Source of the DNA: an uncultured Actinomycetes bacterium
Lineage (GTDB): Bacteria > Actinomycetota > Thermoleophilia > Gaiellales > F1-60-MAGs149
Reading direction: 5' to 3'
DNA: 7,302 nt
NCBI GenBank assembly: GCA_903873565.1
Contig: CAIQOY010000002.1
Coordinates: forward strand, 1-7,302
Shown here: positions 1-5,990 of the stretch, in pieces
How positions within the stretch are numbered: the first letter of the stretch is position 1
Layout of the letters: each line of letters begins with the position of its first letter
Made by a program: the position numbers and the translations under genes
Notes under the pieces: model-generated
What the model was told of the DNA's origin: nothing
Database searches by the model: none
Seen by the model: the letters and a program-made list of their open reading frames with translations, nothing else

Positions 1-104
1 CAGCGGTCGCACCACGTCGTGTCGTCGGCGCCCTGGTGCCCGAAGAACGAGCCGACGGGCTCGCCGCAGAACGGGCAGAAGCGGGGGCGCTCGTCGTCGG
101 CCAT
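1..104 (-). CDS. Zinc-ribbon protein, N-terminal part (runs off left edge)
   Basis: The first 34 codons of a minus-strand gene starting at the ATG complementary to 102-104. It reads MADDERPRFCPFCGEPVGSF and continues to a second cysteine pair in WCDRC. The visible Cys-x2-Cys (residues 10 and 13) and second Cys-x2-Cys near residues 32-35 form a typical zinc-ribbon/rubredoxin-like knuckle pair that would bind one zinc ion. The start lies two bases beyond the TAG of the upstream cupin gene, so translation is probably coupled and the two are co-transcribed. The C-terminal part is outside the window, so the function (small stand-alone zinc ribbon, or N-terminal ribbon of a larger protein) cannot be decided. 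That it is a real gene is supported by the cysteine pattern and the tight junction. Confidence 0.7.
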   Translation of the reverse strand, partial: MADDERPRFCPFCGEPVGSFFGHQGADDTTWCDR

Positions 105-106
105 CG

Positions 107-613
107 CTATTCGTGGTCGCCCGTGTACGGATCCGAGAGGGGCGCGCCGTTGGTGAAGAGGGACGCGACGTAGATCACGACGTCCTCGCCCGGCATCGCG
201 TGCACCTCGTGGACGCTGCCGGCCGGCTCGATCACCGACTGGCCGGTCTTGACCACGTAGGTCTCGCCCGGCTTGATCGCGCGCACGAAGATGGGCGCAC
301 CGCCCTCGCCGTCGGGGCGCACGACGCGGACCGGCTTGCCCTTGATGACGTGGTAGCGCAGCCGGCCGCTCGTGATCGCCGCGATCTGCGTGCCCTGGTG
401 GAAGTGGGCGGCCAGCGGCGTGTCGGCCGGGATCGTGACGCGCTGCAGGTACATCGTGCGGCCGTCGGCGCCCTGCGGGTTCGCCGACTGCGCGAGGATC
501 TCGCGGACGGGGGTGCCGGCGCGCACGAGCGCGGCGGTGGCGACGGCGCCGCCGGCCGCGCCGAGGGCGAGGACGGCGAGCAGGACGAGGGTGCGGCGCA
601 GGGCAGGGCGCAT
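107..613 (-). CDS. Membrane-anchored or secreted cupin-domain protein
   Basis: A 168-residue protein. Residues 1-30 are a positively charged start (RR at 6-7) followed by a long Ala/Leu/Val hydrophobic segment, which is a signal peptide or single N-terminal anchor; the rest should lie outside the membrane. The remainder is a single beta-barrel cupin. Motif 1 is H70-x-H72-x3-Q76-x6-G83, and motif 2 is G124-x5-P130-x-G132-x2-H135. These give a metal site of three His with Gln in place of the usual Glu. Such small cupins can be dioxygenases, isomerases or sensors, and no substrate can be read from the sequence. The start is supported by GAAAGG five bases upstream of the ATG. The gene lies 31 bp after the Nudix gene on the same strand and two bases before the zinc-ribbon gene, but a -10-like TAGCGT at 642-647 may give it its own promoter. 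Confidence 0.85.
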   Translation of the reverse strand: MRPALRRTLVLLAVLALGAAGGAVATAALVRAGTPVREILAQSANPQGADGRTMYLQRVTIPADTPLAAHFHQGTQIAAITSGRLRYHVIKGKPVRVVRPDGEGGAPIFVRAIKPGETYVVKTGQSVIEPAGSVHEVHAMPGEDVVIYVASLFTNGAPLSDPYTGDHE

Positions 614-641
614 CGGGGCCTTTCGACGGCGGGACCGGGGT

Positions 642-647
642 ACGCTA
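642..647 (-). promoter_or_regulatory. Possible -10 element for the cupin gene
   Basis: TAGCGT on the minus strand, 28 bases before the cupin ATG. Its first three bases are also the TAG stop codon of the Nudix gene. No convincing -35 hexamer is visible upstream, within Nudix coding sequence. The same hexamer precedes the SDR gene at the right end of the window, with a similar CGAAAGGCCC ribosome-binding stretch. Confidence 0.3.
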
Positions 648-1127
648 GCCGACGGGGCCGGGTGGGCCGTCCCAGGCCAGGACGCGCAGGTCGTCGCCCT
701 CGACGCGGATCCGCGCGGCCAGCGCGTGGGGGGCGTCCGCGGGCTCGAGACGGGCCAGGAGCGCGTCGGGCTCGAGCGCAGGCGCGGGCGGCGTGGGGGA
801 GCGGCGCGACGCCGTCACGCCGTCGCCGGCGATCGGCTCGCCGCCGGGGTCGGCGAAGAGCGCCACGTGCACGGTGACGTCGTAGAGCCACGCGCCCGCC
901 GCGTCCTCGAAGGACTCCTCGAGCACGGCGAGGTGCAGGCCGCCCTCCACGATCAGCCCCGTCTCCTCGGCGAGCTCGCGCCGCGCGGCCTCGACGGGCC
1001 CCTCGCCGGCCTCGATGCGCCCGCCCGGCAGGGCCCAGCGGCCGACGGACGGCGGGCGGCCGCGCTCGATCCATACACAGCCCTCCGGCCCCCGCACGAG
1101 CGCGAGCGCGATCGGCGACCAGCCCAT
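645..1127 (-). CDS. Nudix family hydrolase
   Basis: A 160-residue protein with a complete Nudix box: G36-x5-E42-x7-R50-E51-L52-x-E54-E55-x-G57-L58. Family members use the paired glutamates to bind Mg2+ and cleave nucleoside diphosphate-X compounds such as damaged nucleotides, ADP-ribose or dinucleoside polyphosphates. The sequence just before the box (GRWALPGGRIEAGE) is typical of the MutT/ADP-ribose-pyrophosphatase-like branch, but the substrate cannot be assigned. The last 60 residues are rich in Pro and Ala and carry no recognisable motif. The start is the ATG at 1125-1127; a TAGGGT hexamer lies seven bases upstream, consistent with a leaderless transcript, and no strong Shine-Dalgarno is seen. 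It is divergent from the helicase gene and upstream of the cupin on the same strand. The cytoplasm is the expected location, as there is no signal peptide. Confidence 0.9.
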   Translation of the reverse strand: MGWSPIALALVRGPEGCVWIERGRPPSVGRWALPGGRIEAGEGPVEAARRELAEETGLIVEGGLHLAVLEESFEDAAGAWLYDVTVHVALFADPGGEPIAGDGVTASRRSPTPPAPALEPDALLARLEPADAPHALAARIRVEGDDLRVLAWDGPPGPVG

Positions 1128-1134
1128 GCCGCGG

Positions 1135-1140
1135 ACCCTA
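1135..1140 (-). promoter_or_regulatory. Probable -10 box of the Nudix gene (leaderless type)
   Basis: TAGGGT on the minus strand, with seven bases between it and the ATG. That spacing would put the transcription start at or next to the A of the start codon. No TTGACA-like -35 can be seen at the expected distance in the 62-bp divergent region. Confidence 0.4.
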
Positions 1141-1173
1141 GCGGCGCGGCCCGTCGCCCACCGGGGCCCCCGG

Positions 1174-1179
1174 TAGGCT
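1174..1179 (+). promoter_or_regulatory. Probable -10 box of the helicase gene
   Basis: TAGGCT, ten bases before the helicase ATG, so the 5' untranslated leader would be only about 0-4 nt. There is no clear purine-rich Shine-Dalgarno apart from GGGG at the same place, and no -35 match. Together with the opposing TAGGGT at 1135-1140 it makes a compact back-to-back promoter pair. Confidence 0.35.
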
Positions 1180-1189
1180 GGGGCACTCC

Positions 1190-3088
1190 ATGGCCTCCCG
1201 CTACGCCCGAGAGCTCGGCGGCTCGTCGCCGCTTCGCGCCGCGCTCCCGGGCTTTAGGCCGCGGGCGGGGCAGGAGCGGCTGGCGGACCTGATCGGCGAG
1301 CGGCTCGAGCGCGGCGGCACGCTCGTCGCGGAGGCGGCGACGGGCATCGGCAAGAGCCTCGCCTACCTCGTGCCCGTCGCGGGCTCGGGGCAGCGCGTGG
1401 TCGTGACCACCGCGACGAAGGCCCTGCAGGGCCAGCTCCTGCGCGAGGACCTGCCCCTGGCGCGGATCGCCACGGGCGAGCCGCTCACGGCCGCCGTCGT
1501 CAAGGGGCGCGCCAACTACGTCTGCCGCGTGCAGCGCGCCTTCGCCGACCAGCGGGTGCCCGAGGCGGGGCAGTCCGAGCTCGCGCGCATCGCCGAGTGG
1601 CTCGTGCGCACCCGCGACGGCGACCGCGACGAGCTGCCCTTCGTGCCGCACGAGGCCGTCTGGCGCGAGCTCGCCGTCGGCCCCGACCGCTGCCGCGGCG
1701 CCCGCTGCCCCGAGCGCGACGGCTGCTACGCGGAGGCCGCGCGCGAGCGGGCCGCCGGCTGCCAGGTCGTGCTGGTCAACCACGCGCTCTACCTCGCGGA
1801 CCTCGCCCTGCGTGCGCAGCGCGGGGGCGAGCCCGTGATCCTGCCCGAGCACGACGTCCTGATCGTGGACGAGGCGCACGCCTTCGAGGCGGCGGCCGTG
1901 GAGGCGCTCGGCGCGCGCGTGTCGGGGCCCCAGCTGGCGCGCTTCGCCCGCGACGTGGAGGACGCCTGCGCGGCGGCCGTCAAGCTCGCGCCGTCATCCG
2001 AGCTCGCGCTCCTGCAGGTGCACGGCGAGCGCCTGTTCGGGGCCCTGCCGGAGGGGCGGCGGGTGCGCCTCGACGAGCCGGCCCTGCGGCTCCTCCCCCG
2101 CGACGCCGCCGACGCCATGCGCGACGCGCTCGGGCGCATCGCCGAGCGGATCCGCGAGCTCTCCGACGAGACCGAGGCCCTCGCGCGGCAGGCCGAGCGC
2201 CTCGCGCTGGCCCTCGAGGCGATCCTCGCCCCCGACCACGACGAGACGGTGGTGTGGTCGGAGCGCGACGGCCGCGGGGGCGTCGAGCTGCGCGCCGCGC
2301 CGACGGCTGTGGGGCCGCTCCTGCGCGAGCACCTCTGGGACCGGCTGCACGCCGCGGTCCTGGTCAGCGCCACCCTCGCCGACGCCGACGGCCTCGGCGC
2401 GACCTGCCGGCGGCTCGGGCTCGACCACGCGGAGACGCACGTCGAGCCGTCGCCCTTCGACGTCGAGGCCAACGCGCGGCTCTACGTGCCCGACGACATC
2501 GTCGGCGGCGGCCGCGCCGACCCGCAGCTCGTGGCCGACCGCATCCACGAGCTGATCGCGGCCTCCGATGGGCGCGCGCTGGTGCTGTTCCCGTCCCTGC
2601 AGCGGCTGCGGCGCGTGCACGAGCTGCTCGCGGAGCGGCTGGCCGTGCCCGTGCTCTGCCAGGGCGAGGCCGCCCGTGACGTCCTGCTCGAGCGCTTCCG
2701 CACCGACGAGCGCTCGGTGCTGTTCGCCTCGATGACGTTCTGGCAGGGCGTCGACATCCCCGGCCGCTCCCTCGAGCTCGTGATCCTCGAGAGCCTGCCC
2801 TTCGCCGTCCCGGACGACCCCCTCGTCGCCGCGCGCTCGGAGCGGGCGGAGCGCGACGGGGGCAGCGGCTTCCGCGACGTGCAGCTGCCGCACGCCGCGC
2901 TGCTCCTCAAGCAGGGCTTCGGGCGCCTGTTGCGCTCCGAGACCGACCGCGGCGTCGTGGCGGTGCTCGACGCGCGCCTCGTGGAGAAGGGCTACGGCGG
3001 CTACCTGCGCGGCGCCCTGCCGCAGGTCGAGGTCGTGCGCGACGTCGGCTCCGTGCGCGACTTCCTGCAGGGCGCCCGCGCCGCGTAG
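1190..3088 (+). CDS. dinG: DinG/XPD-type ATP-dependent DNA helicase with Fe-S cluster
   Basis: A 632-residue superfamily 2 helicase, expected to unwind DNA 5'-to-3' and to act on R-loops, forks or other repair structures. Motifs in order: Walker A EAATGIGKS at 48-56; motif Ia TTATKALQ at 73-80; four cysteines C112, C168, C173 and C179; Walker B/DEAH at 227-230; VLVSATL at 390-396; FWQGVDIPG around 517-525; and motif VI QGFGRLLRSETDR at 575-587. The spacing C-x4-C-x5-C after a distant first Cys is that of the DinG/XPD 4Fe-4S domain, which sits between Walker A and DEAH as expected. There is no N-terminal exonuclease domain, unlike Firmicutes DinG. The ATG at 1190 fits the usual N-terminus and the nearby -10 box. 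It stands alone on its strand: divergent from the Nudix gene and followed 16 bp later by a convergent tRNA-Leu. The symbol dinG reflects family membership; proven orthology to the E. coli gene, rather than YoaA, is not claimed. Confidence 0.93.
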   Translation: MASRYARELGGSSPLRAALPGFRPRAGQERLADLIGERLERGGTLVAEAATGIGKSLAYLVPVAGSGQRVVVTTATKALQGQLLREDLPLARIATGEPLTAAVVKGRANYVCRVQRAFADQRVPEAGQSELARIAEWLVRTRDGDRDELPFVPHEAVWRELAVGPDRCRGARCPERDGCYAEAARERAAGCQVVLVNHALYLADLALRAQRGGEPVILPEHDVLIVDEAHAFEAAAVEALGARVSGPQLARFARDVEDACAAAVKLAPSSELALLQVHGERLFGALPEGRRVRLDEPALRLLPRDAADAMRDALGRIAERIRELSDETEALARQAERLALALEAILAPDHDETVVWSERDGRGGVELRAAPTAVGPLLREHLWDRLHAAVLVSATLADADGLGATCRRLGLDHAETHVEPSPFDVEANARLYVPDDIVGGGRADPQLVADRIHELIAASDGRALVLFPSLQRLRRVHELLAERLAVPVLCQGEAARDVLLERFRTDERSVLFASMTFWQGVDIPGRSLELVILESLPFAVPDDPLVAARSERAERDGGSGFRDVQLPHAALLLKQGFGRLLRSETDRGVVAVLDARLVEKGYGGYLRGALPQVEVVRDVGSVRDFLQGARAA

Positions 3089-3104
3089 CCGCGCGGGGAC
3101 CCGA

Positions 3105-3187
3105 TGCCCGGAGCGGGACTCGAACCCGCACGCCTTGCGGCAGCCGGGTTTAAGCCGGCCGCGTCTGACCAATTCCGCCATCCGGGC
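3105..3187 (-). tRNA. tRNA-Leu (anticodon TAA)
   Basis: The minus strand folds into a class II tRNA of 83 nt. Acceptor strands GCCCGGA and TCCGGGC pair completely, with discriminator A at 3105. The anticodon stem GCCGG/CCGGC encloses loop CTTAAAC with anticodon TAA at 3150-3152. A long variable arm follows (TGCC, GCAA loop, GGCG), and the T arm GCGGG-TTCGAGT-CCCGC is canonical. The 3' CCA is not encoded. It would read UUA and, by wobble, UUG, both rare in a genome this GC-rich. It converges with the helicase gene 16 bp away and is divergent from the small gene at 3265. Confidence 0.96.
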
Positions 3188-3194
3188 ACCGCCG

Positions 3195-3200
3195 AGGATA
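3195..3200 (-). promoter_or_regulatory. Likely -10 box of tRNA-Leu
   Basis: TATCCT on the minus strand, seven bases before the tRNA 5' end. Transcription would start at or one or two bases before the mature 5' end. No good -35 is visible. Confidence 0.4.
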
Positions 3201-3244
3201 GAGGACGGTGGTCTGCGGCCCCGGCGCGTGCGATGAGTGTCGTA

Positions 3245-3258
3245 TCCCCGGCCGGGGA
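3245..3258 (+). promoter_or_regulatory. Perfect 14-bp palindrome covering the ribosome binding site of the small gene
   Basis: TCCCCGGCCGGGGA is a perfect inverted repeat, flanked by GTGT at 3237-3240 and ACAC at 3258-3261, which could extend pairing around a bulge. Its right arm GGGGA (3254-3258) is the only Shine-Dalgarno candidate for the ATG at 3265, six bases away. In RNA the left arm TCCCC could pair with it and hide it; in DNA it could be a dimeric protein's operator. Both are inferences. Confidence 0.4.
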
Positions 3259-3264
3259 CACGCC

Positions 3265-3453
3265 ATGCTCGACGAGATCCGCGACCTCATCCCCGCCTAC
3301 TGCGCCGGCTCCCTGCCGGAGGACCTGCACGCGCGGGTGGAGGAGGCGATCGTGCGCTCCCCCGAGCTCCTCGCCGAGGCGACGGAGCTGTCGATCGTGA
3401 ACGACCACCTGCTCGAGGTGCGCCGAGCGATCGACGCCGAGGCGTCCGCTTAG
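3265..3453 (+). CDS. Small anti-sigma-factor-like protein without zinc ligands
   Basis: A 62-residue acidic, helical protein. Residues 1-35 (MLDEIRDLIPAYCAGSLPED, then an HARVEEAI helix and SPELLAEA) match the consensus layout of the N-terminal zinc-binding anti-sigma domain: 'DLLPAY-x-x-G-L-x-x-x-E', a helix, then the position where C-P-E-C normally stands. Here that site reads S-P-E-L, and the His of the H-x3-C-x2-C motif is replaced too, so zinc binding is unlikely. There is no transmembrane segment or extracytoplasmic domain and no sigma factor gene next to it. Role unknown; it may bind a sigma factor or be a degenerate remnant. An upstream in-frame GTG at 3208 would add 19 residues, but its Shine-Dalgarno spacing is too short, and the ATG has GGGGA six bases upstream. 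Its stop codon overlaps that of the convergent ppx gene. Confidence 0.65.
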   Translation: MLDEIRDLIPAYCAGSLPEDLHARVEEAIVRSPELLAEATELSIVNDHLLEVRRAIDAEASA

Positions 3454-4370
3454 GCGCCCATCCCGAGCGCGAGCCCGTGCAGGATGTCGCGCTCGGAGGC
3501 GACGAAGCCCGGAGCGTCGAGGGCGTCGAGGGCCGCGAGCAGCACGATCGAGCCGCCGACGATCAGCCCGGCCCGGCCGGGCTCGATCGCGGGGTGCCGC
3601 TGGCGGCGGGCCTCGGCGGTGAGCGGGGCGAGCTTGGCGATCCAGACGGCGATGGCGTCGCGGCTGACGCGGGTGCCGTGAATGCGCTCGGCGTCGTAGC
3701 CCGGCAGGCCCAGCTCGAGCGCGGCGAGGGTGGTCGCGGTGCCGGCCACGGCGATCGCGTCGAGGCCCTCGGCGCGGGCGACGAGGTCGGGGAGAAGATG
3801 GCGGTCGAGCAGGCCGTCGACCTCCTCGCGGGCCTGCGTCAGCTGGTCGGGGGAGACGGCGTCCTCGGCCAGCCAGCGCTCCGTGATGCGGACGCAGCCG
3901 GCCTGCAGGCTGACGGCGCCATGCACCTGCGTGCCCTCCCCGACGACGATCTCGGTGGAGCCCCCGCCGACGTCGACGACGGCCATCGGGCCCTCGGCGT
4001 CCATCGTGGAGGCGACCCCGCGGAAGGTGGCGCGGGCCTCCTCCTCGCCCGTCAGGGTGCGCGCCGCGATCCCGTACTCGCGGGCCAACGACGACATGAA
4101 GGTCTCGCCGTTGCGGCTGTCTCTGACCGCGCTGGTCGCGGAGGCGAAGATCACGTCGGCGCCCATCTGCCGGGCGCGCTCCACGTACTCGCCGACCACG
4201 CGGCGCGTGCGGTCCATCGCCTGCTCGGACAGGCGGGCGTCGCGGTCCACGTGCGCGCCGAGGCGCGTGATCTCCAGATGGCGCTCCACCTCGGCCAGCT
4301 GCCCGTCCGCGACGTCGGCCAGGAGCAGGCGCGTCGAGTTGGTGCCCATGTCGATGACCGCCGCGCGCAT
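3450..4370 (-). CDS. ppx: Ppx/GppA family phosphatase (exopolyphosphatase-like)
   Basis: A 306-residue protein of the ASKHA actin-like fold. Family members release orthophosphate from polyphosphate or convert pppGpp to ppGpp. Visible motifs: phosphate-1 loop DMGTNSTRLL at 7-16 (usual form D-I-G-T-N-S); TSAVRDSRN at 79-87; GEEEA at 108-112 holding the probable catalytic Glu (E110 or E111); phosphate-2 loop DVGGGSTE at 133-140; and adenosine-type loop GTATTLAA around 210-217. The length equals the short, two-domain actinobacterial form, without the C-terminal HD domain of the long E. coli enzymes. PPX and GppA activities cannot be separated by sequence alone. The ATG at 4368-4370 is preceded six bases upstream by TACCCT, suggesting a leaderless mRNA. 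It is divergent from tRNA-fMet and overlaps the small plus-strand gene tail to tail. Confidence 0.9.
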   Translation of the reverse strand: MRAAVIDMGTNSTRLLLADVADGQLAEVERHLEITRLGAHVDRDARLSEQAMDRTRRVVGEYVERARQMGADVIFASATSAVRDSRNGETFMSSLAREYGIAARTLTGEEEARATFRGVASTMDAEGPMAVVDVGGGSTEIVVGEGTQVHGAVSLQAGCVRITERWLAEDAVSPDQLTQAREEVDGLLDRHLLPDLVARAEGLDAIAVAGTATTLAALELGLPGYDAERIHGTRVSRDAIAVWIAKLAPLTAEARRQRHPAIEPGRAGLIVGGSIVLLAALDALDAPGFVASERDILHGLALGMGA

Positions 4371-4376
4371 GCGGGA

Positions 4377-4382
4377 AGGGTA
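4377..4382 (-). promoter_or_regulatory. Probable -10 box of ppx (leaderless type)
   Basis: TACCCT on the minus strand with six bases between it and the ppx ATG, which would place the transcript start at the start codon. There is no Shine-Dalgarno in this interval. The 73-bp region also serves the divergent tRNA-fMet and contains a direct repeat CCGGTC at 4395-4400 and 4408-4413. Confidence 0.4.
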
Positions 4383-4426
4383 CGCGGCCGGTTGCCGGTC
4401 CCCCGCACCGGTCGCCGCGCTTGCGC

Positions 4427-4432
4427 TAGACT
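4427..4432 (+). promoter_or_regulatory. Likely -10 box of tRNA-fMet
   Basis: TAGACT, eleven bases before the tRNA 5' end, giving a predicted 5' leader of a few nucleotides. TTGCGC abuts it directly and so cannot be its -35; nothing TTGACA-like lies 16-18 bases upstream. Confidence 0.45.
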
Positions 4433-4443
4433 GCGCCTCGCGA

Positions 4444-4517
<74 letters not shown>

Positions 4518-4713
4518 CTCCCGCTGTCGGCGCCGCGGCCGATCACGCAGCCCCGCTCCGTCGTCGGCGCCTCGGGGATGCCGCCCATCGCGTTCGCCGC
4601 GACAGCGCCCTGATCGAGGCGAAGCGGCTGACGGTGCGTGGCATACTCCGGCGGTCTTGGCGGCGGGATGGCCCCGGCCGCTGCAGTGTCATTCGATGGT
4701 GGAGGGGCGGCAG
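4518..4713 (+). other. Intergenic region between tRNA-fMet and the FUSC gene
   Basis: I see no gene in these 196 bases. TCGGC (4527-4531) and GCCGA (4538-4542) form a short 5-bp hairpin just after the tRNA, without a T-run; it could help end or process the tRNA transcript, but it is weak. TCGGCGCC recurs at 4527-4534 and again near 4564-4571. A possible extended -10 (TG-G-CATACT, ending at 4647) could drive the FUSC operon with a leader of about 60 nt. Confidence 0.35.
4701..4707 (+). promoter_or_regulatory. Shine-Dalgarno that sets the FUSC start
   Basis: GGAGGGG six bases before the ATG at 4714. It favours this start over the in-frame TTG at 4657 and ATG at 4696, neither of which has a comparable site. 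Confidence 0.75.
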
Positions 4714-5952
4714 ATGGCGGCAGCGGAACAGGGCGGGGAGCATCCGACTCGTGGCACGGTGATCGTGCGGCGGGTCGCAATCACGCTCGCCCTGCTCGCC
4801 CTCATGCTCGTGCCGATGGTCGTCCTGCTCGTGATCACGCGGCAGCCCGCGGCGACCTACGCGGCGATGGCCTCGATGATCGGGATCTTCGCCGTGCTCG
4901 CCGGCAGCACCCGCATGGGCGTGATCACGGTGGGCGTCACGGCGCTGCTCGCCCCCGTGGCGATCGTCGCGGGCCTGACGCCGTTCACCGGCGCCGTGGT
5001 GATGACGCTGATGGCGCTGGTCGTCGGCCGGCTGACGATCTTCGGGCTGCACCGCGCGGTGATCCTCGTCCCGATCTTCCTCGCGTGGCTGATCCTCTCC
5101 CCGGTGCCGTGGCTGCCGCTCGACAAGCTCGACCGCATCAACGGCCTCCTGGCGGAGCGCGGCACGTCGCTCGCCGACGTGCTGGACCGGATCCACCCGC
5201 ACGCCCAGTCGCAGGTGGCGGACGGCCCGCTCGCGCGCATCATGGGGCACGCGCTGATGGAGCAGCGTCTCGACCAGACCTACCTGATCTGGATCGCGGT
5301 GATCTTCCTCCTCGGCGGGCTGTTCCCGGTCCTCGTGCTCCCGTTCGCCCTGCGCCGGTTCCCGCTGCCGAAGGCGGCGCCGGTCGCGCACAGCCGCCGC
5401 GAGGCGGTGCCGTACACCATCACGATCGCCGTGCTGACCGGGGTCGCGACGTACTGGTGTCTCGACCACCCGAAGATGGTGGCCGGCTCCTTCCTCGTCG
5501 CGACGATCCTCGTCCTCACGCAGGTCGGCGGCGAGATCAAGTGGCGGCTGACCGTCGAGCGGGTGGTCGGCACCCTGGTCGGGGCGGTCGCCTTCGCGCT
5601 CGCGGCGGGCGCCGTCGGCGGGACGACGTACACCGAGGTGCTCGGGATGCCGTTCCCGCTGCAGCTGTACGCCGTGGGGCTCGTGTTCGGCGCGCTGGCG
5701 ATCCTCGCGAAGTTCAGCCCGCGCCTGTGGATCTACTACGTCCTGATCGTGCCCGCGGCCGCCGCGCTGAACGCGTTCAGCGTCACCCAGGCGGCGAACC
5801 TCGGCGAGCAGCGGCTCGTCGACAACGTCGTCGGCGCGGTGCTCGTGATCGCGGCGGCGCTGGTCACCCTCGGCGCCAGCCGGCTCCAGCGTCGGCACGA
5901 CGCCGACGCGGACGGCGCCCCGCCGCTTCCGTCCGACGCCTCGCCGGCGTAG
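4714..5952 (+). CDS. FUSC-family multi-pass membrane protein (putative aromatic-acid-type exporter)
   Basis: A 412-residue integral membrane protein. Hydrophobic segments lie at about 21-42, 50-63, 70-88, 90-104 and 115-130. A roughly 60-residue hydrophilic loop follows (charged, with LDRI repeats around 140-165), then another segment near 191-212 and a second membrane block from about 232 to 395. The C-terminal half carries the FUSC-like signature: D251-H-P-K, a hydrophobic stretch ending in T-Q-V-G-G, then R283-V-V-G-T287-L-V-G. This corresponds to the Arg-x-x-Gly-Thr-x-x-Gly loop of fusaric acid resistance/YccS/AaeB-like proteins. Family members are linked to efflux of aromatic acids and related compounds, but direction and substrate here are inferred only. 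The tail after 396 is hydrophilic. The start is set by the Shine-Dalgarno at 4701-4707. It is 38 bp upstream of the hydrolase gene, with which it probably forms an operon. Confidence 0.75.
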   Translation: MAAAEQGGEHPTRGTVIVRRVAITLALLALMLVPMVVLLVITRQPAATYAAMASMIGIFAVLAGSTRMGVITVGVTALLAPVAIVAGLTPFTGAVVMTLMALVVGRLTIFGLHRAVILVPIFLAWLILSPVPWLPLDKLDRINGLLAERGTSLADVLDRIHPHAQSQVADGPLARIMGHALMEQRLDQTYLIWIAVIFLLGGLFPVLVLPFALRRFPLPKAAPVAHSRREAVPYTITIAVLTGVATYWCLDHPKMVAGSFLVATILVLTQVGGEIKWRLTVERVVGTLVGAVAFALAAGAVGGTTYTEVLGMPFPLQLYAVGLVFGALAILAKFSPRLWIYYVLIVPAAAALNAFSVTQAANLGEQRLVDNVVGAVLVIAAALVTLGASRLQRRHDADADGAPPLPSDASPA

Positions 5953-5976
5953 GCGTCGCGCGTCATGATGCGGAGC

Positions 5977-5985
5977 GGAGGGAGA
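5977..5985 (+). promoter_or_regulatory. Strong Shine-Dalgarno of the hydrolase gene
   Basis: GGAGGGAGA five bases before the ATG at 5991. It decides the start within a much longer open frame that reads back through the FUSC gene in another phase. Confidence 0.8.
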
Positions 5986-5990
5986 CTGCG

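Noticed and set aside
1994..3181. A 395-codon minus-strand open frame opposite the helicase
   Set aside because: It is a long GC-rich antisense shadow with His/Arg/Val/Glu-rich composition and starts inside tRNA-Leu; the plus-strand helicase has all its family motifs.
3208..3264. GTG start giving the small protein 19 more residues, with extra cysteines (CGPGACDEC)
   Set aside because: The possible GAGGA is only two bases from the GTG, the segment spans the palindrome, and homology to the anti-sigma domain starts at the ATG at 3265.
3104..3400. A plus-strand open frame starting MPGAGLEPARLAAAGFKPAA
   Set aside because: A typical false translation of the antisense strand of a tRNA-Leu gene, continuing in the wrong phase through the small gene.
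4527..4542. Short hairpin after tRNA-fMet as an intrinsic terminator
   Set aside because: Only a 5-bp stem with no T-run; too weak in DNA this GC-rich to call a terminator.
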